A stretch of DNA of 8,017 bases from an uncultured Clostridia bacterium (GCA_947177005.1 CAMWSZ010000117.1:1-8017); one strand, 5' to 3'; counted from the stretch's first letter, positions 1-6,710 are shown. Numbers and translations: made by a program. Notes: generated by a model from the letters alone, not told the origin.

Positions 1-258
1 ATCCAGCAAAACAAGCGCCTGAGAAATCTCCAGCAGATTTTTTCCCAGAAACGGGTGGGCGAGAAACGTCTCTGCCTCCTCAAGATTTTGAATGGCGTAC
101 ATTTGGGAGGTGCGGCTTTTCCCCAATCCGCGGATCTGCGGAAAAATATACCACATCCAATGGCTGCGTTTTCTGCCGTTTTGGATTTCGGCAAGGGCCT
201 GCGGGTAGTCCTGCTGCTGTGCGGTGACAAACCGCGCCAGGGTATCAAAAGAATCCAT
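1..258 (-). CDS. DUF1810 family protein, N-terminal part (cut by window edge)
   Basis: Eighty-six codons are visible from an ATG at 258 and the frame is open to the window edge, so the C-terminus is missing; family members are usually about 140 residues. The fragment looks like DUF1810: an N-terminal RFV.AQ segment (residues 10-15), the signature GRKRSHWMWYIFPQI (28-42) followed by GLG.S, and an AHP.LG motif (67-72). No signal peptide or membrane segment is seen, so it is probably cytoplasmic. The molecular function of the family is not established to my knowledge. The start is supported by AGAGG at 270-266, 7 bases upstream. It begins only 27 bases after the yycI stop, with no terminator between, so it is probably co-transcribed with the wal genes. 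In Bacilli this position is usually held by yycJ, so its presence here is unusual. The family call is from motif memory and is fairly sure. Confidence 0.85.
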   Translation of the reverse strand, partial: MDSFDTLARFVTAQQQDYPQALAEIQNGRKRSHWMWYIFPQIRGLGKSRTSQMYAIQNLEEAETFLAHPFLGKNLLEISQALVLLD

Positions 259-285
259 TTTATCGCCTCTTCAGAAGGACTGTGT

Positions 286-1089
286 TCAGCGGCGGGAGAT
301 CTCCCCTGTCAAACAGTCCACAAAATAAGAATAGGTATCGGTGCTGATCCGCCACGCCGGTAAAAGGCGTACAGTTGTGGTAGTGGTTTGCAGCTCATAG
401 ATGCACTGGATATCCGTCACCTCACTGCAAATGATACCGGCGGCATTGCGGTAGTCCAGGAAACGGACCAATGCGGTAATGCAGTTGATACGGTCCGCGT
501 TTTCCACGGCGGCGTCCTCTATATTGACATGCGCACCGGTGACGGAGGTGAGGACGCCGTCCTCAAAGTAAATGGTGATATTGCAGCCGTAAATCAGGAC
601 CCCCGCGACCTCCTGCACAGCCGACACGGAGCCGGAGCAGTTTTTGACATCGATTTGGAGGTTTGTATAACCGAACTGGGCACAGAACTGCTGGGAGAAA
701 TCGGTGATATTGCCGACGGCCAGAGACAGGCGGCTGCCGTCGAAGCTGCCGCCGGAACGGAACTGGATCGCGCCGCTGGCGGTTTCATAGCTGTAGATGC
801 CGCCGCCCTGACTGGAGGAGGCCGCGCTGCCGCCCAGAAGATAGGAGGCAATCGCCTGTTCGGTCTCGGTATGGCGGGAGAGGGTAAGGGGGCTGAGGGC
901 CTGCTGGGCGGTCTGCAAATGGCTGTCCAGGGTAAGCTGACTGGCCTCATAGAGTGCGGAGAGCTGTTTAACTGTATAGTTCTCCACCCGGCGCGACTGC
1001 CAGCGCTGGCTGCCAATAAGCAGCAGCAGACCGGCGTTTAACAGCAGCAGAATCAGGATCGCTATATTTTTGAGACGGAAGGTTTCCAA
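286..1089 (-). CDS. yycI: YycI-like regulator of WalK
   Basis: A 267-residue protein with one N-terminal membrane segment (about residues 8-26, rich in Leu and Ile), followed by an extracytoplasmic domain. The C-terminal part resembles the YycI/YycH fold: a strand segment ending GVLTSVTG (178-185), then LLPAWRI (242-248) and a final Tyr-Phe-Val-Asp...Thr-Gly-Glu segment (255-263) typical of PepSY-like ends. In Bacilli, YycI and YycH bind WalK through their membrane segments and tune its activity, negatively in B. subtilis and positively in S. aureus; the sign here cannot be told. The start is TTG, with AAAGGGG at 1102-1096 six bases upstream. The protein has no internal Met, so no ATG start is possible. 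It lies 33 bases after yycH. It carries seven cysteines (136, 151, 169, 203, 221, 229, 259), all outside the membrane. Name by position and C-terminal pattern; overall sequence is divergent. Confidence 0.82.
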   Translation of the reverse strand: METFRLKNIAILILLLLNAGLLLLIGSQRWQSRRVENYTVKQLSALYEASQLTLDSHLQTAQQALSPLTLSRHTETEQAIASYLLGGSAASSSQGGGIYSYETASGAIQFRSGGSFDGSRLSLAVGNITDFSQQFCAQFGYTNLQIDVKNCSGSVSAVQEVAGVLIYGCNITIYFEDGVLTSVTGAHVNIEDAAVENADRINCITALVRFLDYRNAAGIICSEVTDIQCIYELQTTTTTVRLLPAWRISTDTYSYFVDCLTGEISRR

Positions 1090-1095
1090 GGTATG

Positions 1096-1102
1096 CCCCT
1101 TT
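1096..1102 (-). promoter_or_regulatory. Ribosome binding site deciding the TTG start of yycI
   Basis: On the minus strand AAAGGGG lies six bases before the TTG at 1089-1087. It departs from GGAGG but is purine-rich and well placed. Because the reading frame contains no Met codon at all, this site and the TTG are the best explanation for initiation before the membrane segment. Confidence 0.6.
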
Positions 1103-1122
1103 CCAAGAAAAACGGTATTTGT

Positions 1123-2394
1123 TTATCCGGCCAGCCACACCGCGGAGAGCGGACGGTCGGCACGGTCGATATAGGCGAGGCGGAGTCCGCCGCCGGAATA
1201 GAGGGAGGCGATAGCGGCCGCCATTGCGGGGGGAAGGAGCGAACCGGCGTCAGATGCAAGGGGCGTGTAGGCGCGGCAGCGGTAGGAGAAAGCGGTGATG
1301 GAGACGCCGGAGACAGTGACGCTCAAGGCGTCGGCTTCATCGGGGAAAGAGACGGGGATGCCGCTGCACTGATAGCCGAACCGGATAATATAGCCCTTTT
1401 CGGTCTCCTCAACACCGCAGAGATACAGCGGCGACGCACCGGTGCCTCCGGCGAGTGTGGAGGCTAGATTTTTGGCTGCGCAGAGCGCTTCCGGCAGGCC
1501 GCTGCTTTCGGCGGGCAGGCGGTAAAGGCGCAGGGAGACTGGCCCAGAGCCGGTGTAATAGACGGTGCCGTCGGGACTGATCCGGACGGTGCGGGGGGAT
1601 TCCTCCACCACCTCTGCGCCGTCCCGGTCGATATAGCGGGAATTGGTGTGAGGGTTAAAATCCAAGGTTGTCAGCAGGTTATAGGCCGTAAAGCCCGGGG
1701 GGATATCGGATTGGAGGTCCGGCGGCTGTTCCACCTCTGCGGCCAGAAACGTATAGGGTGCCAGCGTGGTATAACCGGTCTCGTATGCGAACGCACTGCC
1801 GTTGGGCGCGACGGAGGCGCAGACGGCCCGCACCGCCGATACCGGAAGCGCCGTCGTACAGCGGAAGACGGTTCCGTCCTCGCCGGGCAGATACAGATCG
1901 ACTGTATCCTCAGAGCGTACAGCCAGCGCAAGCGCACACACGGAACAGTCAAACGGGGCAGTTTCGTCCAGGCAGGCGGCCACCGCTGCCAGCGGCAGTC
2001 CGGACAGCAGGCCCACATACAGGCTGGAGCCGCTGAGCGCGTTCCGGAAGGCCGGCTGGGTAACGGACTCCATTTCGGCGGCGGAACCCAGCGCCTCCCG
2101 AAAGGCGGGAATCACCTGCTGCAAAAGCGGGTCAGACTCCTCCACGCAAAGACGGCCGTAGCGGCCATATTCGCTGTCGTCCGTAATCATCAGATGCACC
2201 GACCCGAGCAGGCCGCTCAGCTCCCCCGCGGCGGCCTGTACCGGCTGGACCGCCAGCGCGGACGGAGGCGTCACACGGTTCAGCCAGCCGTCCGGGAGCA
2301 GGGGCGTCTTTGCCAGCAAAAACAGTGCGGAAGCCGTGAGAAGGATCAGCGCCGTATTTTGCAGGGCATTGATAAGCCGTTTGTTAGTTCTCAT
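1123..2394 (-). CDS. yycH: YycH-like regulator of WalK
   Basis: A 423-residue protein with a short basic N-terminus (MRTNKR) and one membrane segment (about 9-28); the rest should lie outside the membrane. The middle carries LDFNPHTNSRYID (244-256) followed by RTVRISPDGTVYYTG (268-282), a pattern I recall from clostridial proteins annotated as two-component activity regulator YycH. The C-terminal half (about 300-420) repeats the layout seen in YycI: a helix, a YIIRFGY strand (335-341), a V-S-G-V-S strand (361-365), and a final strand with an AVW motif. This fits the known structural similarity of YycH and YycI domains. The ATG overlaps the walK stop as ATGA, a sign of translational coupling, with GGAGG at 2409-2405. 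It should act with WalK and YycI at the membrane to set kinase activity. It has ten extracytoplasmic cysteines, including a C-x-x-C at 150-153. Similarity to bacillary YycH is weak; the name rests mainly on context and the middle motif. Confidence 0.83.
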   Translation of the reverse strand: MRTNKRLINALQNTALILLTASALFLLAKTPLLPDGWLNRVTPPSALAVQPVQAAAGELSGLLGSVHLMITDDSEYGRYGRLCVEESDPLLQQVIPAFREALGSAAEMESVTQPAFRNALSGSSLYVGLLSGLPLAAVAACLDETAPFDCSVCALALAVRSEDTVDLYLPGEDGTVFRCTTALPVSAVRAVCASVAPNGSAFAYETGYTTLAPYTFLAAEVEQPPDLQSDIPPGFTAYNLLTTLDFNPHTNSRYIDRDGAEVVEESPRTVRISPDGTVYYTGSGPVSLRLYRLPAESSGLPEALCAAKNLASTLAGGTGASPLYLCGVEETEKGYIIRFGYQCSGIPVSFPDEADALSVTVSGVSITAFSYRCRAYTPLASDAGSLLPPAMAAAIASLYSGGGLRLAYIDRADRPLSAVWLAG

Positions 2395-4196
2395 AGAAGC
2401 TCCCCCTCCCGCTCCTGACGGACCGGCAGCACTATGCGGACGGTACAGCCCGGGCCGTCGTGACTGCCCAGACTAATGGTGCCGTGGTGGCGCAGCACGA
2501 TCTCCTTTGCGATAGACAGGCCCAGACCCGTGCCGCCCTTCTCACGGCTGCGGGCCTTGTCCACACGGTAAAAGCGGTCAAAAATCCGTTCCCTGTCCTG
2601 CTGTGGGATGCCGATGCCGTTATCCGCCACCTCAATCCAGACCTTTTGACCGGTAATCCCGGCGTCAACAGAAATCGTTCCGCCGTCGGGGGTATACTTA
2701 ATGGCGTTGCCGATGACGTTCATCATCACCTGCTCCAGACGGCTGCGGTCGCCGGTAATCACGGGCAGCGTGATGCCGGACCCATACTGCCGGACCAATG
2801 TATGGCTGTGCTTCTGGGCGTCCAGCTCCACGGCCCGGCAGACGGACTCAATGGCCTCCACCAGCGGAAACCGGCTCATACGCAGGTCCGCCCGTCCGGA
2901 ATCCAGACGGCTGAGGGTCAGCAGGTCCTGCACGATGCGCGTCATACGGTCGGTTTCGCTGATGACGATATCTAAAAAGCTCTCCGCGATTTCCCGGGGG
3001 ATCTCGCTGTCATAGCGCAGGGTCTCGGCATAGCTGCGCACATTGGTGAGGGGCGTGCGCAGCTCGTGGGAGACGTTGGCGACGAATTCCTTTCGCATTT
3101 CGTCATTTTTCCGCTGGGCGGTGACGTCGTGGAGAACGGCCATAGCGCCGCCCGCCTCGTCGGAGACCGGCGCGAGGTACAGCTCCAGAATGCGCCTGCC
3201 CACATGCAGCTCCCCCGAGACAAAATTGGGGCGCTGGAGTGCCATGACTTTCTGGAGGGGGGCCTGTTCGCCGAAAAGCGCGTCGTAATCATAGAAAGCA
3301 ACCTCACGGCCCAGCATGGAGCTGGCAGCGGGATTGCTGGTGAGCACGGTGCCGTCGCCGGCAAAGGAAACGACGCCGTCCGTCATATGGAGAAAGAGGG
3401 TATCCAGCTTGTTGCGTTCGTTCTCGACGGCCTCCAGGGTGTCCTGAAGGACCTCGGCCATATCGTTGAAGGTGGTGGTAAGGATACCGATTTCGTCGGT
3501 GGACTCGACGGCAATCGCGTCGCTGAAATCCCCGGCGGCAACCCGTTCTGCGCCCTCGGTCAAGCGTTCTATGGGGATAATCATGGTCTTGCTCAGCAGG
3601 AAGCTCAGCAGAACCGAGATCAGCAGACCCACTAAAAGCGCCTGCAAAATAATAACAAAGAGCTGTCCGTTCAAAGCGGAGACGGTATCCCGGTTATCGT
3701 AGATATAGATAATGTAGGCGTTTTCGCCGCCGGTGATTGGGATAGCGACGTCCATATAATTAGAGGCGATATCGCTCTGGTCCCCCACAGTGCCGTCGCC
3801 GCTGGCGATGCCGCTGCGCACCGCCAGCAGATTGGGGGAGGACTGGAGCCTGTCGAAAGCGTCCTGACCGTCGGAACCGGCGAGAAACGCGCCGGTCCGG
3901 CCGTCCAAAATGTAATAGTTGCGGGTATTGGAATTCAGCCCCAGATCTCCAGCTTTCGCCTCGATCATCTCCTGGAGCTTGAGGACATTTCCCTCCGCGG
4001 TCCAGCTTCTGAGGGACGAGACAAAAGGCGTGTTGGATGGATTCGACGCGCCAAAGACGCTTTCTATCTGCTGATAAAATTCGTCAATATAGAAGGACGT
4101 GATGCTTGTCATCATAAAAGCCCCGACAATAGTCATGAGCGACGTAATCAGCAGCACCATGATAAGCACAAGCTTCATATGCAGGCTGCGGAACAA
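2391..4196 (-). CDS. walK: Sensor histidine kinase WalK (YycG)
   Basis: A 601-residue membrane histidine kinase, close to the roughly 610 residues of bacillary WalK. Order: membrane segment 1 (about 9-31), extracytoplasmic sensor domain of PDC/Cache type (about 36-175), membrane segment 2 (about 178-201), HAMP (about 202-254), PAS (about 260-360), dimerisation domain with the H-box VSHELRTPL (phospho-acceptor His377), and an ATPase domain with N-box (Asn497 in NVIGNAIKYT), G1 box DNGIGIP (525-531), F-box RIFDRFYRVDKARS (537-550) and G2 box GGTGLGL (554-560). All core catalytic motifs are intact. It should autophosphorylate His377 and pass the phosphate to WalR, which in relatives controls cell-wall hydrolase genes. 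The F-box and the HDVT.Q...REFVANVSHEL-like stretch are typical of WalK. Start is TTG with a strong ribosome site; the nearest ATG is codon 7 and lies too far from it. The PAS keeps three of four residues of the S. aureus zinc site (see findings). The sensor domain contains no cysteine. Confidence 0.95.
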   Translation of the reverse strand: MFRSLHMKLVLIMVLLITSLMTIVGAFMMTSITSFYIDEFYQQIESVFGASNPSNTPFVSSLRSWTAEGNVLKLQEMIEAKAGDLGLNSNTRNYYILDGRTGAFLAGSDGQDAFDRLQSSPNLLAVRSGIASGDGTVGDQSDIASNYMDVAIPITGGENAYIIYIYDNRDTVSALNGQLFVIILQALLVGLLISVLLSFLLSKTMIIPIERLTEGAERVAAGDFSDAIAVESTDEIGILTTTFNDMAEVLQDTLEAVENERNKLDTLFLHMTDGVVSFAGDGTVLTSNPAASSMLGREVAFYDYDALFGEQAPLQKVMALQRPNFVSGELHVGRRILELYLAPVSDEAGGAMAVLHDVTAQRKNDEMRKEFVANVSHELRTPLTNVRSYAETLRYDSEIPREIAESFLDIVISETDRMTRIVQDLLTLSRLDSGRADLRMSRFPLVEAIESVCRAVELDAQKHSHTLVRQYGSGITLPVITGDRSRLEQVMMNVIGNAIKYTPDGGTISVDAGITGQKVWIEVADNGIGIPQQDRERIFDRFYRVDKARSREKGGTGLGLSIAKEIVLRHHGTISLGSHDGPGCTVRIVLPVRQEREGELL

Positions 4197-4210
4197 AAAA
4201 CTCCTCCCTT
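4197..4210 (-). promoter_or_regulatory. Ribosome binding site deciding the TTG start of walK
   Basis: On the minus strand AAGGGAGGAG (4210-4201) puts GGAGG six bases before the TTG at 4196-4194. The first in-frame ATG (4178-4176) would be 24 bases from the same site, which is too far, so TTG is the better start. Confidence 0.75.
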
Positions 4211-4224
4211 CTGCCGGACGGCAG
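4211..4224 (-). other. Small hairpin just before the walK ribosome binding site
   Basis: CTGCCGTCCGGCAG is a perfect inverted repeat and can form a stem of five G/C-rich pairs with a GTCC loop. It abuts the walK ribosome binding site. It has no T-run after it, so it is not a classical terminator; it might affect mRNA stability or walK translation. Its function is unproven. Confidence 0.4.
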
Positions 4225-4279
4225 TTTTATAAGGCCCTGAGCGTTCGCTGCGGGCAGAAACGTTTGATAAAAGAACGCA

Positions 4280-4981
4280 TTACTGCCCTGCGAAATAATA
4301 GCCCACGCCGCGCCGGGTGAGAATCAGGGCGGGATTGGCGGGATCGTTCTCAATTTTTTCCCGCAGGCGGCGGACGGTCACATCCACGGTCCGGACGTCG
4401 TCGCCGACGTATCCATAGTTCCAGACCTGCGCCATGAGATCGCTTCTGGAGAAGACGGTGCCGGGATTTGCGGCCAGAAACGCGAACAGTTCATACTCCC
4501 GCTGCGTCAGGTCGATAGGGGTATCATGCTTGAACACCTGACGGCTGTTGGTATTGATGCTCAGCCCGCCGCCTACGGCCGCCGCCGCGCCGTCGCCGCC
4601 GGGGGACATGGCGGTGGTGCGCCGGATGTTGGCTTTCACGCGGGCCATGACCTCCCGAATGGAGAAGGGCTTTGTAATATAGTCGTCCGCGCCCAGCTCC
4701 AGGCCCTTGACCTTATCGTCCTCCTCCTCCCTTGCGGTCAGGATGATGACCGGGACATTGTGCCCTTTTTCCCGCAGGACGCGGCAGACCTCAAAGCCGT
4801 CAATTTTCGGCAGCATCACGTCCAGGAGGATAATATCCGGTTTTTGGTTCAGCGCGGCGTTCAGACCGGCCTCGCCGTCGTAGGCGGTCAGAATTTTGTA
4901 CTCTTTTTTCAGGTTATACTGGAGGATATCGACAATACTCTTTTCATCTTCCACAATCAGGACAGTCTTTTTTTCATCCAT
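4280..4981 (-). CDS. walR: Response regulator WalR (YycF)
   Basis: A 233-residue OmpR/PhoB-type response regulator. The receiver domain (about 5-118) has the acidic pair Glu11-Asp12, phospho-acceptor Asp54 (LLDVMLP), Thr82 and Lys104 (TKPF). The winged-helix DNA-binding domain (about 138-231) contains VWNYGYVGDDVRTVDVTVRR and ends in LTRRGVGYYF, closely matching bacillary YycF. Thr103 corresponds to the Thr that Ser/Thr kinase PrkC/Stk1 phosphorylates in B. subtilis and S. aureus WalR (from memory), so the same cross-talk is possible. The linker between domains (about 123-140) is longer and rich in Ala and Gly. It should receive phosphate from WalK and control cell-wall turnover genes. The ATG at 4981 has GGAGG eight bases upstream. 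The gap to walK is 83 bases, larger than others in the wal cluster, and the gap to the Nudix gene is 75 bases. Confidence 0.96.
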   Translation of the reverse strand: MDEKKTVLIVEDEKSIVDILQYNLKKEYKILTAYDGEAGLNAALNQKPDIILLDVMLPKIDGFEVCRVLREKGHNVPVIILTAREEEDDKVKGLELGADDYITKPFSIREVMARVKANIRRTTAMSPGGDGAAAAVGGGLSINTNSRQVFKHDTPIDLTQREYELFAFLAANPGTVFSRSDLMAQVWNYGYVGDDVRTVDVTVRRLREKIENDPANPALILTRRGVGYYFAGQ

Positions 4982-5036
4982 ACAAAATCCCTCCGTTTCT
5001 CAAAAAGCAGCAACTTGGATGAAACAGTACCGGGGC

Positions 5037-5061
5037 GTTACAGGAGGCGGGCGGCGTTACA
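5037..5061 (-). promoter_or_regulatory. Possible WalR-like direct repeat (TGTAAC x2) upstream of walR
   Basis: On the minus strand TGTAAC occurs at 5061-5056 and again at 5042-5037, separated by 13 bases. Each copy fits the WalR half-site TGTWAH, but the known WalR box has a spacer of five. The first copy overlaps the stop codon of the Nudix gene. The repeat ends 56 bases before the walR start. It could be an autoregulatory site with non-standard spacing or chance. No clear -35/-10 pair was found in this 75-base gap. Confidence 0.25.
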
Positions 5062-5593
5062 GGCCGAGGAGGATTTTGGCTTTCAAAACAGCGGCAATCG
5101 TTTTGGCGTCCCGGATCTCTCCGGACAGCACCTCCTGTACCAGCGCGGCAAAGGGGATGCGTTCCAGGTCCAGGAACTCGTCCTCATCCAGGTGGGTCTC
5201 CCCGAATTGCAGGTCACGGGCCAGATACATCCGGATGATCTCCCCGCAGTAGCCCGGTGACGGATACAGCTCGCCCAGGGAGTCGAACTGTCCGGGCACA
5301 GCGCCGGTTTCCTCCCGCAGCTCACGAATGGCGGCCTGCCGGGGGTCCTCGCCGTATTCCAGCTTACCGGCTGGCAGTTCCCGCAGGAGCTGCATATAGG
5401 GATACCGGAACTGCCTGACCAGCAGCGCCCGGTTCTGCCCGTCCAGCGCCAGAACACACACGCCGCCCGGATGATCCACAACCTCCCGGAAGGACTGATT
5501 GCCGTCCGGGAGCAGGACGGTATCCCGGCGGATATGCAGGATTTTTCCGTCAAAAATTTTCTCTGAGGACAGCGTTTTTTCTGTTAATTCCAT
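5057..5593 (-). CDS. nudF: Nudix hydrolase, ADP-ribose pyrophosphatase type
   Basis: A 178-residue cytoplasmic protein, the usual size for bacterial ADP-ribose pyrophosphatases. The Nudix box is complete: Gly76, five residues, Glu82, seven residues, then R90-E-L-R-E-E-T-G97, where the glutamates bind the catalytic metal. Upstream are VRQFRYP (59-65) and ELPAGK (72-77), and downstream SPGYCGE (112-118), all typical of the NudF/ADPRase branch, which splits ADP-ribose into AMP and ribose-5-phosphate. Substrate is inferred from this pattern; other sugar nucleotides are possible. The ATG at 5593 has AAAGGAG centred about 10 bases upstream. It starts 17 bases after the GDPD-like gene, whose stop directly precedes the ribosome site, so the two are surely on one transcript. 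A link to cell-wall control is not obvious; it may simply be a housekeeping passenger. Confidence 0.9.
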   Translation of the reverse strand: MELTEKTLSSEKIFDGKILHIRRDTVLLPDGNQSFREVVDHPGGVCVLALDGQNRALLVRQFRYPYMQLLRELPAGKLEYGEDPRQAAIRELREETGAVPGQFDSLGELYPSPGYCGEIIRMYLARDLQFGETHLDEDEFLDLERIPFAALVQEVLSGEIRDAKTIAAVLKAKILLGL

Positions 5594-5610
5594 AGCAGTA
5601 GTTCTCCTTT

Positions 5611-6627
5611 TTATTCAGCGGTGGCGGCGGGCTCTGAGACAGGGGACAGCAAATCCGTATAGACGGCGTCGATGCCCTCGCCGAACAGTTTTTCTGCCTG
5701 CTGCGGGTCGTTGACGGTATGGCTGTAGAGCTTTAATCCGTAAGCGTCCGCGATATTTGCGTAAGAGGCCCGCCAAATGGTTTTGTCAATGGTGATGCCC
5801 AGAATATTATCGTGAACGGAGCAGAATTCGGCGAACACCCGGAACTCATCCAGGGAGCCGTCAAATTTTTCCTGATAGAGCGTATAGATACAGCCGGGAA
5901 AGTGGTGGGTATTTTCCACAATGGTGTACATATTCCGGTTATAGAACTGGACGACAAACCGGTCCAGCAGATAGGACAGTCCCAGCTCTTTGGCTTCGGA
6001 GAGCATCTCGTCGAACTGCATCTGCACAAATTCCGGTTCAACGAATTTGGTATCGGTAATGATGCAGACATCCGGATATTCCCGCATCAGAAGCAGGAGG
6101 TCCTGGAAGGACATAGGGGTATATTTTCCAAGAACCGGCTTGGCGCGGAATTCCTCCAGGGTTGGCACAGTGGCCTCGTCCACACCCTCCTGCCACGTAG
6201 CGCGCCAGTCGTGGCGCAGGACGAGTTTGGCGTCTCTGGTAAGGCGGAAGTCGGCCTCAAACACACGCACGCCCTTCCGGTACATCTCCTCAAAGCACTC
6301 CCGGCAGTTCAGCGTGGACACGCCGCCAACGGTGCCGAGGCCGTGGGCGATATAGCGGTATTTTTCAAGGATTTCCGGACCGGTCAGCTCGCCTTCAGGC
6401 TTTTGCTGTTCGGCGGGCGGAAGGGCTTCCGCGGCTAATATATCTTCCAGAAAAACAGTATCTGACAGTGGTGCCGTGATTGCCTGCGGCTCCGGCACAG
6501 CCGCGGCGTTCACCGTACCGGCGGCTGCCGCGGCGGGCAGGCTCAGGGCTTCAACAGTAACAAGTGTAATCAGCAGGCGGCAAAGGGGCCTGCCTTTGCC
6601 GGAAGGGGATTTGCTGCGCTGAGACAT
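5611..6627 (-). CDS. Exported glycerophosphodiester phosphodiesterase-like protein
   Basis: A 338-residue protein with a signal peptide: basic start (MSQRSKSPSGKGR), hydrophobic stretch 18-36 and an Ala-rich cleavage region near 33-37. A low-complexity linker (about 38-85) precedes a GDPD/PI-PLC-like TIM-barrel domain (about 90-330). Likely catalytic residues are His95 (in IAHGLG), Glu124 and Asp126 (FEADFRLT), His139 (LRHDW), and Asp192/Lys194 (TDTK). Enzymes of this fold hydrolyse glycerophosphodiesters to glycerol-3-phosphate and an alcohol, often for lipid or teichoic acid turnover. It would act outside the membrane, perhaps on glycerophosphate polymers; the real substrate is unknown. The ATG at 6627 is chosen because GGAGG lies nine bases upstream and a promoter lies just before it; a longer frame from 6690 would overlap that promoter and lacks a signal peptide at its start. 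The usual Arg after the first catalytic His is missing, which marks a divergent subgroup. Confidence 0.85.
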   Translation of the reverse strand: MSQRSKSPSGKGRPLCRLLITLVTVEALSLPAAAAAGTVNAAAVPEPQAITAPLSDTVFLEDILAAEALPPAEQQKPEGELTGPEILEKYRYIAHGLGTVGGVSTLNCRECFEEMYRKGVRVFEADFRLTRDAKLVLRHDWRATWQEGVDEATVPTLEEFRAKPVLGKYTPMSFQDLLLLMREYPDVCIITDTKFVEPEFVQMQFDEMLSEAKELGLSYLLDRFVVQFYNRNMYTIVENTHHFPGCIYTLYQEKFDGSLDEFRVFAEFCSVHDNILGITIDKTIWRASYANIADAYGLKLYSHTVNDPQQAEKLFGEGIDAVYTDLLSPVSEPAATAE

Positions 6628-6660
6628 AATAAGAGACCTCCACAAAAAAGAATTATTGTT

Positions 6661-6690
6661 AGTATACCATGCCGCGCTAAAAAATGCCAT
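6661..6690 (-). promoter_or_regulatory. Sigma-A-type promoter for the GDPD-nudF(-wal) operon
   Basis: On the minus strand ATGGCA (6690-6685, four of six matches to TTGACA) is followed after 18 bases by TATACT (6666-6661, five of six matches to TATAAT) with a TG one base before it (extended -10). Transcription would start near 6654, giving a short leader of about 27 bases before the ATG at 6627. It is the best promoter I can see in the window. Confidence 0.65.
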
Positions 6691-6710
6691 ACCTATTCTA
6701 AATAATTGAC

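Noticed and set aside
55..363. Plus-strand open frame of 102 codons at the window start
   Set aside because: It overlaps the clear DUF1810 start and the yycI end and resembles no family.
388..1041. Long open frame on the plus strand across yycI (217 codons)
   Set aside because: It lies wholly opposite yycI, has no recognisable domain, and is of the kind produced by GC-rich codon use on the opposite strand. The minus-strand protein has a membrane segment, a family pattern and a fitting gene order.
1648..2418. Long open frame on the plus strand across yycH (256 codons)
   Set aside because: Rich in Arg, Gly and Gln with no family features and opposite a well-supported gene; a shadow frame.
4982..5056. 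A dedicated promoter for walR in the gap after nudF
   Set aside because: I could not find a convincing -35/-10 pair at proper spacing; only the TGTAAC repeat and the ribosome site stand out.
4526..5260. Plus-strand open frame spanning walR and nudF (244 codons)
   Set aside because: It crosses two certain minus-strand genes and their gap, with no motif of its own.
6628..6690. Upstream ATG at 6690 as the start of the GDPD-like gene
   Set aside because: The extra 21 codons cover the promoter and the ribosome binding site; a good GGAGG and a normal signal peptide support the ATG at 6627.
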